A stretch of DNA of 64,000 nucleotides. Source: Paragonimus westermani. Its lineage: Eukaryota > Platyhelminthes > Trematoda > Plagiorchiida > Troglotrematidae. Under the pieces are notes generated by a model. It made no database searches and was not told the DNA's origin. It worked only from the letters and a program-made list of their open reading frames with translations. The stretch's first letter is position 1; the number at the start of each line of letters is the position of its first letter. The translations under genes were made by a program, and so were the position numbers. The stretch is taken from contig QNGE01000131.1 of the NCBI GenBank assembly GCA_008508345.1, positions 350,747-414,746 on the forward strand, read 5' to 3'. Shown here piece by piece: positions 9,851 to 22,340 of the stretch.

Positions 9851-12800
9851 TTCACAGTACTTCTATTCCCCTGTTTTATAATATGCGGTTCTTGCGGTTT
9901 TACGCTGTCTTAACTAAAACTAGGGTTTGTATAAAGTGGCGGAAAGCATTAATCAAATGACTTGCTAACTGTCAGTAGTCTTGCACAAGGCCAGAAAACC
10001 TAGTAAGATACAAGAAACTATTTCCCCTTGCGTTTACATCATTCACACATTGGACGTATAACGTTCAGTCAAAAACTACAAAGAAGGATTTAGGTGCAAA
10101 CGACATACACCAGAATTATAATTGATAGGTTGGTTGTTCAATATCTTCTACTGCAACACCTACGTTCAATTCGAATGCTTCTGATTAATAAACTAGAATA
10201 TCTGCGCTATTGCGACTTCAAACTATGTGGCTGAAATCGCCTTCGTAAACGTCATTTAGTTTGAACGCACTGAACGCTGAAATGAGTAGTTTACTCCTCA
10301 TAAGATAAAAATTGAGCAGATTAACTTGATAGATGAGCACATGAATTCCTGTTACATGAACATACAAATAGCTACAATACAGTGCTGTCGGCCTGGCATC
10401 CTGGTAGGAATGTTACTCTTGTGCTAGGATACAGCGAGTTTTTGCATAGATATGCCTCACAGATGATAGTAGCAATTATGAGAGGATTAACTGTAGCACG
10501 GTAGAAGCTAAAAGTTGTCGAGAAGCTTGCAAAATCTAACGGCATTCCCTTATCATTTTCATGGACCCAATAATCCAGCCGAATTCACCCAGTTTTTTGT
10601 GTCGGTCAATGTACACAGGCGTCGAGAAAAGCACACTAGAATCTTACGTACGGCTAACTAATATCGACCACATTTTGTGGACGGCCGACTAGGTCGTGTG
10701 GTGTGTCGAGCTGTCTTTCTCGTTTGTCTTGTTCAGTTACATTCACTTCAGAGCAATCAGGGATACTGATGAACGAAGTTAGGTTACTGGGTTAAAATTT
10801 CCCTCAGCGATTTACATTTCCAGACATTTGTGATTGCCTGAATTGTTTACGTGGGAATTTGCGAGTCGAGTTTTAGAAAATTGTGCCCACAAATTGTCAG
10901 CAAATGCCACACGCTAAAACTGTATGCTAATTGCCAGAAATTGTTGGCATTAAAGAAAAGAATTTTGTCTAATTTGGTTGACAAACATGTTGTTCGGGAA
11001 CTAAAACAGATCTAGAACGGAAAATACGAGGGATGAACACAAAACATATAATACAAAGGTTGTTGATGTTGAAGGGCAATCGAAACCTAAATTAAAGTGT
11101 ACTTCGTACGGTTGTCTTTTCGTGTCGTCGTAATCTCTAGTTAATTAGTCTCACTGAGAGCAACAGTCTATTCTAGTTACTTTGCCTTTCGAATAGTGCG
11201 TTTCGCGAATATTATTCTACAAGAATAACCTGGAACAGTCGTTGCTGAATAATGCCGCACCTGAACATATCATGAACTGGTTTATTGCATTCTTTATGTC
11301 CTCAGTTGTCTCAACTGTCAAGTGGCATCTCTCCAACAATACTAATCTGCCTAGTTTCGATAGCACAGGTGGACGTTTTATGGTGTCACTGTGTTCAGTC
11401 CATTTTACTCGGCACTGACTGAGTAGCCCTAAACAGGACTGAACTCTAATTACGGCGTTCTGTTTCTTGTGGCACCTTCTACGAACGGAACGTCCATAAA
11501 CACAATTTAATTTTGTATAACCCTTTCAAACCTTGTAGTTTTCCGTATGATATTCATATTAATTCGTCGGTTTTTACCCAAATGATGTTTAACTCAAAAC
11601 AATTGGTTCCTTTAATCAATATCATCAGAGCAGAAAGAAGATACATCGTAACTATTAACATTTCTTCGACGTTCAGCAGTAACAAGTGCAAAACACCGAT
11701 TATGTGATAGTGACCAATGGAGACAGATATGAAAATGAACACGTATACATTCATACTAAGCATTGTGTCATCAACACCACGGCAAACAGATGGACGTTTT
11801 TAACCATTTCAGCGCAAATAATGTATACCAGTTATTTTTAGTCAACATACTTAAGATAAATGCTGGTGGGTACAGGTTCTATCAACGTTACAATATGTCG
11901 ACTGCGTTGGGTGAATCAACATAGTGACTTGTCATGAGGTGCATAGCGTTCGACGGTGCGGAATTCCAAGAAAAAGGATTCACCGGGTTGATGTTGTTTA
12001 ACATCCAAAACGTGCTCTGCATCTACGCAAGATAGCTCTGAATTTATTATGATATTATAAATTTCACTGTAACTGCAAGTGAACTAGTGGACGAAGTGAG
12101 GGTTTAACTGTTAAGAGAATTCACGTTCACTCTAGTACACAACCAGTTATTTGGTGACTACGATCCGGTGCATCCGGGAGAGTGTAGAGTAAGCCGCTTA
12201 TCCTAAACACCTGCTCACTCTACTTTAAGGAGTTGCATAAAAACCTATTCTATTTAATCTGAAATTCATGGTATATGATAACGTTTGTCAAATACAAGTG
12301 CGAATAGTGAATTTTTAGTAGGGTTGATTAGTTACGTACATATTGGGCAACTATTTCAAGATTGAGCACCAGTTGTAAACCTGTTGAGGAAGAAATCATA
12401 GACAATGAGGTGAATCGCTTTATATCAGTTCCAGGTAGGGATGTCTGTTCGGCCGACTAGATAGATTAAGGGAGAGTCAAACTAAGTGAATTTACTAAAT
12501 CTAAGCAGGCTTATTCGTGTCAGCAGAATAAAGACCGAACACTGAATGCCTGGTGTATAATCTGGTGGTCAAGCCTTATTGTTAGATCAATAAACGCAAA
12601 CCCTTGGACCCACTTGCTCAGCAAGTAGCCCGTCTGTTATTTTACCATGCTTGTTGCTAAGTTTTTCAGAAAGACTTTATAATGTACCACGTTTAATCTA
12701 TCAAAAAATTCAGACTTACTGAGCCGATTTCTGAACACCACAATGCAGGAAAGCGGATAAATTTACTAAACATTTTGGCTGAATCTGCTCAGGCGATTAC

Positions 12801-12961
12801 GTCTGGCCTGGGATCTGCGTGTCAGTATTAAGCAAGTGATGTTTGTAAGACATCTGTGCCAAATTTGGTACAAACAAAGCGAAACAATTTGAGCGTCGTG
12901 TTCAACATGTTATTCATTAGCAAACTGGGAATAACAACGTGAGGAGCAAGTCGTAATACTT
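9851..12961. other. no gene seen
   Basis: About 3.1 kb of AT-rich sequence in which all open frames are short and I see no recognisable protein motif or RNA gene. The two opposed frames near 11513-11763 overlap each other, and neither has convincing splice sites. Probably intergenic or intronic DNA. Confidence 0.5.
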
Positions 12962-12995
12962 CGCGTTTCAACCACCTGGGCTGGCCTTCCTCAGG
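12962..12995 (-). ncRNA. solo hammerhead-like PLE terminal motif
   Basis: On the minus strand from 12995 the sequence reads CCTGAGGAAGGCCAGCCCAG and then GTGGTTGAAACGCG. That is CTGAGGA, a hairpin-capable spacer, then GAAAC. GGCCA (minus strand, 12986-12982) can pair with TGGTT (12974-12970) by three Watson-Crick and two G-U pairs, as stem II of a hammerhead would. In the known fold CTGANGA and GAAA flank stem II. No PLE protein remnant is visible just upstream on the same strand, so it looks like a solo terminal repeat. Cleavage activity is not implied; stems I and III were not established. Confidence 0.45.
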
Positions 12996-15599
12996 ATTGT
13001 TTGCAATCGAAATCGCAACAACGAAAGTTTAGTGTTGTTAACGTTGTGCTATTCTCAGTCTGTTTATCAAGTGACGTTTGCTTTACCAGCACGCTGATCT
13101 CTAAACAGTTATCTTCCGAGGTTAGGTTCCGCCTCGCTCTATCTTAAATATCCTTATTCATTATATCACTATTCTTCAGAAAATTTTCGAACAAATAATG
13201 CAATGACCTACCGATTCATAAACGTCTTTGAGCCCGGTGGACAACATTGTCACTACGATGTTGAAGGTTGAATTACAGATTCGCTTTCAGAGTGAAGTAA
13301 TTATCAAGGGTAACTTCTTAAATGTTAACGAAACTGGTGTCTAGGTAGGCACTAACGCCCATCATGTCCGCTCTTCAAGTGTTTATTTCGGATACTCTAT
13401 ACGAAAATATTTCCTCATTTGACAGCATCTAATTGAGGTCATAACCTGAACGTTAGTCCAGAAAAGTACGAACTCAGCAGTGCAAGGCAGTTATTGTTGC
13501 CGGATTTTACTCTTCCGCTGGTATATTGGTTTATCTTGAAAAAATTTACTGCCAGTACAATGCACTCCAGTCAGCGTGGGTGGCAGACAAAGTATCATTT
13601 TATGCTTAAGCTCAGATTGTTTCACTGTATTCTTCCAAAATTAACACTAGTTGACTGACATGTATTCAGCCATGCACTCAGTAACACTGAACACGTGAAA
13701 CAAACTGTGAGTGATGTCTAACACCTCCGCCCCATTCCCGTTTTCACCGTATGCTAGTTTGCGCCCAGTAGGGTTACACGACCTCTCTATGCTGATTAGA
13801 ATGTTTCACGACACTCTCTCAAACCGATAATTGTTAAGAGCCCCTGCACTCTCTTGAGTTTGTCTGAATTCGTCAATCTGAATGATGATTCTAATGGACA
13901 AGCCTTCACATCACAAGGCGAACCACCCTCTATTCGTTGACAGGCTGGATGCCTAATTTCGATTATGTCTACCTGATAGATGCTAACGAGGACAAGACTG
14001 GTCGTGGAATGTCGGCTGCAGAATTAACATCATGATACATCGGCCGGAACGTGATTGCTTTAATTCATTAGGCCCATAATAATACAAGGATCAGCAAAAA
14101 ATTCACTTAGGCTTCGTCACAAAATAGTATGCTTTACATTAGACCCAAAAGGCTCTATCTGGTTATTTCACTGTTCATTGTTTTCAATTATTTATCAGGT
14201 AGGTTGATTAGATTTTTATATTCCTCATTTGCTGCAAGCTCCGATTGTTGGTGCTTACATGCAAGCATGCAGTTGCATACTGCCCAGTTCTCAAGCAAGT
14301 GCTGAGGAATCAGCAGTTTTAGTTGATCTTCTCTCAGTTCACAATATTAATTCTTTTGTAATAATGCGCAAAACAGGTGAAGACTATTCTGTATGATGCC
14401 AGTCTGCACTGTAAGCTACAGCGTGCATATTTCTCATCGATCCTGTACATACCTATTTGCACTAGTAATTTTTCACAGATATAACTTAACCTTTGGTAAA
14501 CACGTATGCGAATCCACTTAGTCAACTTGTATACTAGCTAGATTGTTAATAGTCACAGGTTGAACAAATTGAGATATCATAAATCACATTATGTACTTTC
14601 TGTTTGTTGAACTTAGCCTGTCATAAGGGTTAGTTTGAAGCACTGATACACTTGCGAGTTTCCTGTGTTTTTTTCGGACCCAGTGTGGCCTATGAAGTAG
14701 TGGAAATTTTCTAAACTGTATCATGAAATCGTACGGCACCTTACTGCGCTGTAAGGTCCATGGTATTCAATTACGTTGAGGTAACAAGAGTAATGTTACC
14801 TGTTCAACAATCTCCGGATGCCCACCACGTCCTTGGTGGTTTTTTCACTCATCAGCCATGTGTGTTATTGGAGCTGGAAGGCCACTCTGGCTGTATAAGA
14901 GACTGAGAAAAAATGTATAAGTAAATGATAGATTTTAACTTATTCTTTCGTCGATACGCTAAAAATTCCTGGTAATATATTCATCAGGGAAGTTTCACGA
15001 GACCTGTCCACACAGATCAAGAGTGCGTGAATGCACACACTTCGAGTAACAACTGGTCGAAGTGTGTTGGCATCAACCAACCGAATCAAGCCAGACATGA
15101 GAATGATCTAACAATCGCTTTCGAGTTGCAGGTCTTCTACGTACTTGAGACCGTTTCTCTTCAACTAGCATCAAAGCGACATTTGCTTGGTGCCATTTAG
15201 TCTTTGATTAATAGATTTCCACAGCAGCCGGCAGTGTCTGCTATCACCCCGATTAAGTGAACACAAAATATCTGGGCATCATACACATTCAAGAAAAAAT
15301 GTGAACTTTGCATCGCGTAAGAATTTTCTCTGACAAGGAGGTTGTTTTTATTATAAAGTCACTCAAACCATCATAAAAAACTGTGTCGTTCACTTAGTTA
15401 ATCATCGTTTCAGAATATCCGATCACTTCGGACATGAAGGCTTGATGAGAAAAGTCTGTACTTCAAACCCATTCAGATCAAACTAATGGTTGTTTGAATA
15501 ATAACAACTGGCAGGCTACTCTTGGCTTGCCAGATAAAATTTATTGCATGAACCATAGTTCCTTGTTTCGCGTGATAATCTTTGGTATTCGTGACTCAC
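12996..15599. other. no firm gene; minor coding-like scraps
   Basis: Mostly featureless. A small plus-strand frame at about 13202-13270 (MTYRFINVFEPGGQ) follows an acceptor-like TATTCTTCAG but is only 23 codons long. Around 15100-15230 the minus strand has interleaved coding-like scraps in two frames (for example VALMLVEEKRSQVRRRPATR) that cannot be joined. Neither is strong enough to call. Confidence 0.4.
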
Positions 15600-15662
15600 C
15601 TTTCTGTGCTGGTTTTCTTCAACGTACCGGAGGAAATCGCTGGGCGGATCTATAAACTGCAT
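15600..15662 (-). CDS. candidate first coding exon (21 codons)
   Basis: The minus strand has ATG at 15662, then 20 codons ending exactly at a strong donor (AGAAAG then GTGAGTCAC). The peptide MQFIDPPSDFLRYVEENQHR has a natural soluble-protein composition. The frame stays open upstream to a TGA near 15738, so it could also be the end of a longer internal exon. Upstream DNA (15663-15780) is relatively rich in CpG, as a promoter region might be. The continuation would lie below 15593 and is not identified. The protein family is unknown. Confidence 0.4.
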
Positions 15663-17522
15663 GCAGCAGAACTTGTGTAACAAATCATTACCACGACGTA
15701 AACAACAACCACGAGACGGAGCGTGTTGTTTTATTCACCGTTCGCGAGTGAGCATTCGACCGACACGTACTTAAAAGTAGAGCAAGATGCCGGGAGCAAT
15801 GGTGTTTTTTCACATCAGGGCCCGGCTGGGAAACAGTTGAACTCTACCCAGAATTTACGTTTAACCACTCCTATCGTGGTTTATTAGTTTTCGTCAGTTT
15901 ACTAGGAGTTTTGAACTAATGACTTTCATTGGTAATGTGTAAGTGAAGCAAGCATAGAAAAAATTATTTGATAGGCGCAATAATACAGAACCATTTTAGA
16001 AAATCTTAAAATATGTCAACGTTGGCGGTGCGAAAAATCCACACTTCAGTGAATGGGCTGAGCTTGGAGTATGCAGTGAGAAAAAGACGATGCTGATCTA
16101 CATGTGATAGCCCTGTGCTTGAAATGTTTGTAACTATGTGGTAGTAAAGATTCCATTCGAGTTCAAGTGGTCGTTGGTGTGTAATTGTCGGGGAAAGATC
16201 AACAGAATATGAGGAGTAACAAAATCTACAAGCTTTGCGTTGTATCTCAATACCATAGTTTTTTTTATAAGCTGAACTCTAATCTCTAACTGAAAACATT
16301 CTTTCCGCCGGTAACTGTTTGCTGCAAGTTACAAACCCATTCACAGCTGTTGATTCATATCGTAACCAACGGCATTGATTATCAGCAGTGACATTCCAAA
16401 TTCACGTTCTGATTAGGATGCTGATTAAATATAGAATACGCAGTGAACTGTACATTTTGTTGAAATTCAGACCTTTTGGTAAGCTTTCTCATCAAACCAG
16501 TTGAATCTATTCAATGATTATCTAAGTCTATGAACTTGACCAGCTATCAAATGGCGTATTAGTCGCTGTAACGGTTAATTCACAAATAAACAACTGTGGT
16601 TTCAAAAAACAAGTTTGTCTAACTGATCAGCGGTTATCAGTTCACTGCTTTGACAAAAGTTTGTATTCGACTGGATGGCGTCAAGGTGAAGTCAAGAGTT
16701 TTGAGTGTTATTATATGGGAGTAGTTTCCCACTGTAGACTAGAAGGTTGTGTGAGGCCATGATTCCGAACTTAAGCAGTAGCGCTGACGGACAGCAAAAC
16801 GTTCTCAGGAACCGTTTGTTGCCATTCACAGTCGGTGCGCAGGATAGTTCGTTACACTGTAAACAGCAGATGCCGTCACAAACGCCTCATTCATATAATC
16901 GTTTATTAGGTTGAGCATACCAACTCAACTTGCCACACAATCTTGCAAGCTAACTGGTTAACAGATGAACATGAAAAAAGTTAGATACTTTTTCAACATT
17001 ACCACTGGATGCATATTGGGGGGGGGGTTAAGAATTGGCTAAGGGATGTGATACAGATAAACCATTTTAAATGTGGATTCTACAGGAAATATATGTTGGT
17101 CAGTTTTGCTTTGTTTCCGTTTTGTGACGGGCGCCTGAAGTGAGGAGATGAGGTAAAGCCTTTCATAGTAGGAAAAACAGCGAAAGTTGGGCAATAGGAT
17201 CGCACAACAAATTCATTCAGTATGCACTTCCCAGTCGCAAACGAGCTTCGTCAAACAAAGGAAGTCGATGGTTAACTGAAAAATGCTGGTTAGTATTATG
17301 AGATTTTGATTAATAAAAACTGAACATAACGCACAGTTGGTCGCACTTTCATACCCTCATTCTATACAACTCCTTTCAAAGGAGCCATTACACTGGAGTT
17401 CAGGTATTGTCAAAGCGCTTTATCAGAGCGTACCCCTCCTGTGATCGCGATCTGAACATGGATCACGCATTTTTAGGGGAAAACTTTGACAAACGCTTTG
17501 GTGACATCACACCTGGCAGTGA
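15663..17522. other. no gene seen; contains a 10-G tract
   Basis: No supported coding frame. The only notable element is an uninterrupted run of ten G at 17018-17027 on the plus strand, which stands out in otherwise AT-rich sequence and could be a polymerase-slippage site. Confidence 0.5.
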
Positions 17523-17645
17523 AAATACGAAGTGTCACTGTCTACGGTTGCTGTCCAATCTGTGTTAACTGAGGCGCACCAATGCCTACCGGCAGCTCAA
17601 AAGCTGCTCAACGACTTCTTCAGTTACCGTAACTTCTATCTAAAG
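17523..17645 (+). CDS. candidate exon, unknown protein
   Basis: Open plus-strand frame of 41 codons ending at a good donor (CTAAAG then GTATGTTTG). The text, SLSTVAVQSVLTEAHQCLP then AQKLLNDFFSYRNFYLK, looks like an amphipathic helical protein. The first codon follows an in-frame TGA at 17520-17522, so the true start is an acceptor somewhere inside; none is outstanding. The surrounding 17.4-18.25 kb is richer in G+C than its neighbours. No family recognised. Confidence 0.35.
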
Positions 17646-20600
17646 GTATGTTTGAAACATCGGGCAGTTGATCTGAGTTAGGCGGCTGGTTGCAGTGTAT
17701 TCGACAGGCATGGCATAACTATCAGAAAACTATTCACAACCCAATGCGGTAAACTTTTCCGAAAGCCCCACTATCTTTGGCCTCGCGAGCTCGCAGCCGG
17801 TGGTCCACGGCAATATCTTTTAACGAATTGCTACCTTATTTATAGACCTATGAACACCACTCAGTAATGTATTCACTGATGCGAATTACTGACTACACGT
17901 GGCATTCCCTTCCGGCAAGACTGAGATAAAGATGTCATGGCGGTGTTTATGTGCGGTCTAAACATGGTTGCTGCCGTCTTAATAGCCGTGGCCAATCACT
18001 CAATTTCTTCGCTGCCGTGCGCGAATATCGCACTGTCACCTGCAGACAACAGCACGAAAATGGTCGAGTAACATAACAAGACTGACGATACACCGGGTAG
18101 TCAGCAGACGACTGGTAATTCGGTGTGCGACAAGGACACCATCCTCTGAGCCTAGAAAACCATCGGTTTATATTGCGACCCAAATACACATTAAATGATG
18201 ATGCAGTTAAGAGACAGTAGTACTGCACGCCAGATAAAAAAAATCTGATTTAGGATTCATGTTGTAAGCGTCAGAGGGCGACAGGTAAGCTGTAACACAT
18301 TTTTGTCAATATTTTATACAGAGGCAGCAGAAAACTCAGTCCGGTTTGTCTCGCTTAGTAGCCGACGTGATATCCAATTTACGTTGGGTTTTGTTGTCAC
18401 TGGTTATATAAGTTAGGGGTCCTACCAGAACTCCCTGATCAAGACAAGAAAATTGCAACAGGCTCTCAGCTTCAAATTCTGTGCTCGCTAATACGCATGG
18501 ATAAAGTAGACTCTAACAGTGCAGTTTTTCCTGAACAAACAGTCCGCCTGACACCAACTATTAACTTGGTGGGCAAACGTATGGAATTCGCCAAGCCTCT
18601 ATCCACAGGTCCGTCTAACATGGGTGACTCCTTCGGTATGATCCTTGTTCAACCAGTGACTGTGTCAGGAACTCTAGAAGTAAAGAGAAGGACGTTTGCA
18701 CACTGCCGGGACAACTGGATTCTGCGGTCGGTGTATGCAGAAGCGGACCTTGTGAAGAATGGTTCAACCCTAGTTTCCTACTAAACATGATTGGCTCTGT
18801 CAACAATCCGACGCTGAAGTGATGAACCTTAATGCGCGTGGTCCAATTCATACGTGATCAGAGTATCTGTTCTAGTCAACAGTTTCAGAGAGCCTCCGGG
18901 TAGGGTAGTTTAGCTGTACTTGTCTGTGAAACTATTCTGTAGTTGCCAAAAGAAAAACCAACAGCAGCAGTACAATTAAACAAACACGGATGAGCAGCAA
19001 TATATCTGTGCATACAGCCAATGTGTTATCTGTTCCATTAGGGTGTTTTGGTCATCTCTGATCTTATTTGAATCAAACAAGCAATGTTGTATTGTACGAA
19101 ACCTCAAAATGGATATTTACGTTTATGAAGTAAATGACTTCGGCGGACGCAACTATTCGGGTGATTAGATTACCTGTTGGTGGAAGAAATCAGAAAATAA
19201 ATTCAAGAAAAAAGGAAAAGTTGGGTTATCCAGTTTCAGTGATAGTACCGAGTAATATATGTATACCAAACAGTTACACGTGAAGATATGTACGATAGGT
19301 GCCCGTTTTGAAAAAGGGGTTGATATGCAAGACTGGGGTGTGAATCCATGGAATGGGGAGTTGCCTAAAATGGTATGCTTCAAAACAGTGGCCAATATTG
19401 TCCTTACTGAATACCACAGGCTTCTGAAAACGCCAGAAAAGCTAGACAAAGTGTTTCCATCAAACGCTGCTCAGCAATCCATGTTCTATCAGAGTTTCTT
19501 TTGATAAGGATTTATGGCTACCTGATCAATACCCAGTTAAACATCTAGTTACTGGACCAGTACCCTCTTTGGCTGATCCTTAGTGGTATTCAACTCATTT
19601 CTTATCGGTCTGGTCAACAGCAATGAACTGTGAATCAAGTGTGTTATACTGGCGCTTTTCTATACAGCACATGGGGACCGGAAGGTAAATATCACCCGTG
19701 TAGAGGGTAAAGACTAACGGTTCAACGGCCATAGACTTATACATGACCAGCGTAACAAATTTACGGAACAATGGATCATCTTTTAGACAATTAAATAAAA
19801 CTAATATAGTACCGTCCTATGAAAGAAATGGAGCTTTATAGATCTACCATGACAACAGGAAATGCAGAGAGAAATACTAATGGAATAAGTGACTAATCGG
19901 ACGAGCAATTCACGAACGAACAAGTTAAAGTGAAGACTTAAAATGTATATAACGGACGAAAAGCCAGAACGTTTTTGCTTAGTATTTAGTCCCTCTGGAT
20001 CCGTTTGATCTCAAAAAATCTCGGCTAATTAATATACATTGAACTGTCTCTTCAAGAGTGATTTATATCATTACGGTTAAAAACACGTAGACTTAGTTTA
20101 CATCACAGTGAAGTACGCAATCAGTACTGCACACGTAGGTGAATAACAAATCAAAACATCCTGAAGTAATCGAAAACGTTCACGTAAGAACTATGGAAAT
20201 TGAACGCTGTTCCTTTATTAGTCGAATGCGTAAAATACAGGAAGCTCTCTTAAACGGGATATGAAGTTCATCGAGCACGCTTTTGAACTGTGTAGAAGGT
20301 TATGGCTAATTACGCCTATCTGACATACTTTGGGGCAGAGAAGCTTATCTTCTGTCCTGGTTTTGTTCTTATGTATTCAGCTTGTAGACAACTGTACAGG
20401 AGTAACTTTTGAACGCAAGCAAACTGATGTGACTTCCAAAAATCTGTTGATAATTTGAGTATGGTAACATTGATAAGTCCAGTTTGAGCTGTATTAGATA
20501 AGGGTGGGTAAACAGCATACGTGAGAAATGTTCATATTCACTGTGCGGTTCATCTTAAAATATTATGCCGATAAATCAAATTAAGCGGTGAGTCCAACGT

Positions 20601-21036
20601 ACTTGAAGATGCCCAATCGAGTGATGATTCACTAACCAAGTGAAACTGTAGACTGAGTCAAGGCCTTGATCACATTGCATCATTCGGAATTCCAAGGGTA
20701 ATCTGCAATCAGATTGAAGCTGGTAAACTTTGTCAAAAAAGTACAGAAATAGATAAGAGCGCCCTGATTCAATTACAGTGGAATCGGTAAAAACTTACAG
20801 TGTTTGTAACGCTCGGTGGATTCGATTTAGAGTATGGAAGTAGGTTACCTTCGAGCTGATCTGACCTTCAGGCCCTCTGGTCGGATCGTTCGGAAGGCTT
20901 CAGTGTAGTTGACATCTTATTGAATTTGGATGAGAAATAAGATGAAATTAACGATTGTTTTTGGTAATTCCACATTAAAATAAAGCAGCCGCAGAAGTAT
21001 TTAAAATAATTTGCATTTACAAGATGGTGAACTTAA
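17646..21036. other. no supported gene; G+C-richer block then AT-rich DNA
   Basis: 17.65-18.85 kb is richer in G+C and has overlapping open frames on both strands (17947-18228 minus, 18497-18784 plus, 18615-18851 minus). These may be remnants of an unidentified repeat, but no motif could be confirmed. From 18.9 to 21.0 kb nothing is recognisable. Confidence 0.4.
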
Positions 21037-21231
21037 CTTGGTAGCCTTACCCAAGAGTGCCTGAACAATCAAGCAGGTGAGGTTGAGGCTGAATTAGGCA
21101 AGCTTGCGTTTCTACTCCATTGGCGTGACCTTGGTTCTGACAAGAATGGTCCGACAGAAAGTACGGGATCTACAAGCGGGGTACTGATTTCTTTTGATTA
21201 TGAAAAATTGTATTATGTAACTCGAAGATGA
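21037..21231 (+). pseudogene. PLE N-terminal region fragment (copy B)
   Basis: An open frame of about 64 codons ends in TGA at 21229. It includes GEVEAELGKLAF, which aligns with LELEAELGHLFV of copy A (minus strand, about 61800), and further on SGVLISFDYEKLYYV, which fits the PLE block where a conserved SDKG..TVIMD..DY stretch begins the reverse transcriptase. The alignment to copy A fixes it as PLE despite weak conservation elsewhere. Confidence 0.55.
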
Positions 21232-21419
21232 CTTGCTTGGTTTGTGGTTACCGTGTACTGCAAGTCAGAGTAGATATCTCAAGGACTATTTTCCAAACTT
21301 CAATGACAATTGAGACAAGATAATAGACCGAGTTCAGAAGTAACGCCTTGTTTAATCTGATCACAAAAATATACACTAAAATTGTAAGTCCCAGACAAAT
21401 AGTATTCAAGCAAGACAGA

Positions 21420-21863
21420 AACGATGGAAAAAATTACTGGACTTATTGATTATTCCGAACCGAAATTCAACGTTATCGTCTGAGTTAGAAAAAGAAGACA
21501 TTCGAATTTTTGAATACCAGCATCAAGCGATGGGAGAATGACACAGTGGGTCGATCAGTATATCGTACCCTCATCTGGGGAGGACATTATATGGATTTCG
21601 AGAGTTTCTTATCTATACCTAACGAACACTCGTTGGCTCGTTGTCTCTTTTACAGAGCGCGAATTATATGTACCGGTGATGCACCAGATACAGGATTGAA
21701 ATTTATCCGGGAAACTCTGGTCTCCAACGGTTATTCACTGAGTTTTATCGACATTCACAGCCGGCCGAAAGTAGTAAACCGACAAGAAACGTTTGCTTCG
21801 AAGAAACCAGTGTACATACAGTTACCACACAAAGGAGACAGTAGTAGGTCATTCCTAACGTGA
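21420..21863 (+). pseudogene. PLE reverse transcriptase thumb/connection (copy B)
   Basis: Main open frame 21510-21863. In order it shows FLNTSIKRWEND, then GRSVYRTLIWGGHYMDFESF (the PLE block usually read as SVYRKPTWTGQY.NF), then ARCLFYRARIICTGDAPD, then LKFIRETLVSNGYSLSFI, then KKPVYIQLPHKGD. These are the hallmark words after the catalytic domain of Penelope-type reverse transcriptases. Upstream (21420-21510) the same protein continues in other frames (for example SELEKEDI), so there are one or two frameshifts. The usual WTGQY is altered to WGGHY. Confidence 0.85.
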
Positions 21864-21881
21864 CGACTGATGTAGGCCACC

Positions 21882-22286
21882 CGACGGACGCACAATGAAG
21901 CTACACTGCATTTGCTCACTCACACCAAGTTACTCACACTTCCTCACACTAAAACGCGGATAGCAGGGCTGCCCGCTTCGCACTGTAGCTACCGGTCCAC
22001 CTAAAGCTGCATTGACGCTTGCATTAATCGATCCTTGTGCCTTAGGATGAAGGAACACGTATCAAAGTATATGGAGGACTCGATGTGTGGCATGACGCTA
22101 AGCTAGCCACCTTCCGCTATCGCCAGAAACCTACGGGAGACTGGTCATGTGGTCGACCCGACGAACGCTTCAAGTCTGGCGATGCGTCAACACAAGCTTG
22201 TTATCCTTAAATCACTCGAAGCGCTGCTTGACACGCGTATTAATTCAGTTCTGTATGTGTTAAACTTGAAGGTTCGTCCGCTGTGA
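21882..22286 (+). pseudogene. GIY-YIG endonuclease domain of PLE (copy B)
   Basis: It lies in the same frame as the thumb ORF at 21510-21863, interrupted by only four stops in total: TGA 21861, TAG 21873, TAA 22002, TAG 22104, with the terminal TGA at 22284. Readable blocks are ATLHLLTHTK, TRIAGLPASHCSYRST (start of the nuclease), LRMKEHVSKYMEDSMCGM, SAIARNLRETGHVVDPTNA and LKSLEALLDTRI, the last with the conserved Glu. The YIG strand is weak (around SCIDACINRS). This is the most complete coding segment of any mobile element here: stops but no frameshift over about 780 bp, suggesting fairly recent death. Confidence 0.85.
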
Positions 22287-22317
22287 ATTTGACCAACGAG
22301 AGACTAATGGATATACT

Positions 22318-22340
22318 GACTCGATGTACGAAACTAATTT
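22318..22340 (+). ncRNA. PLE 3' hammerhead-like core, degraded (copy B)
   Basis: CTGACTCGATGTACGAAAC lies 32 bp after the endonuclease stop. It matches the other terminal motifs as CTGA, then GATG, then CGAAA; the canonical CTGANGA box is broken. It is called mainly from its position and from the matches in copies A and C. Confidence 0.35.

Larger units (their letters stand above)
21037..22340 (+). mobile_element. Penelope-like retroelement, copy B (internally deleted)
   Basis: Plus-strand PLE remnant with parts in the expected order: a piece of the N-terminal region (21037-21231), a decayed junction of about 200 bp, the reverse-transcriptase thumb (about 21420-21880), the GIY-YIG endonuclease (21882-22286), and a terminal motif CTGACTCGATGTACGAAAC (22318-22336). 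The palm with its catalytic aspartates is missing: only about 200 bp separate parts that should be some 600 bp apart, so an internal deletion is inferred. The same N-terminal words occur in copy A (EAELG in both), and the two copies are related but not close. Confidence 0.85.

Noticed and set aside
4831..10790. Similar short stretches around CTGATGAACGAA at 4836 and 10767
   Set aside because: Only about 20 bp match, which is not enough to call a repeat.
17947..18228. Minus frame with SDWPRLL and a later LSLAGREC, reminiscent of a Gypsy integrase C-terminal region
   Set aside because: Spacing between the words does not fit integrases, stops intervene, and no zinc-binding or DDE motif is visible nearby.
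18497..18784. 95-codon plus frame with an overlapping 78-codon minus frame
   Set aside because: Neither has convincing splice sites at both ends or a recognised motif, so the strand cannot be chosen.
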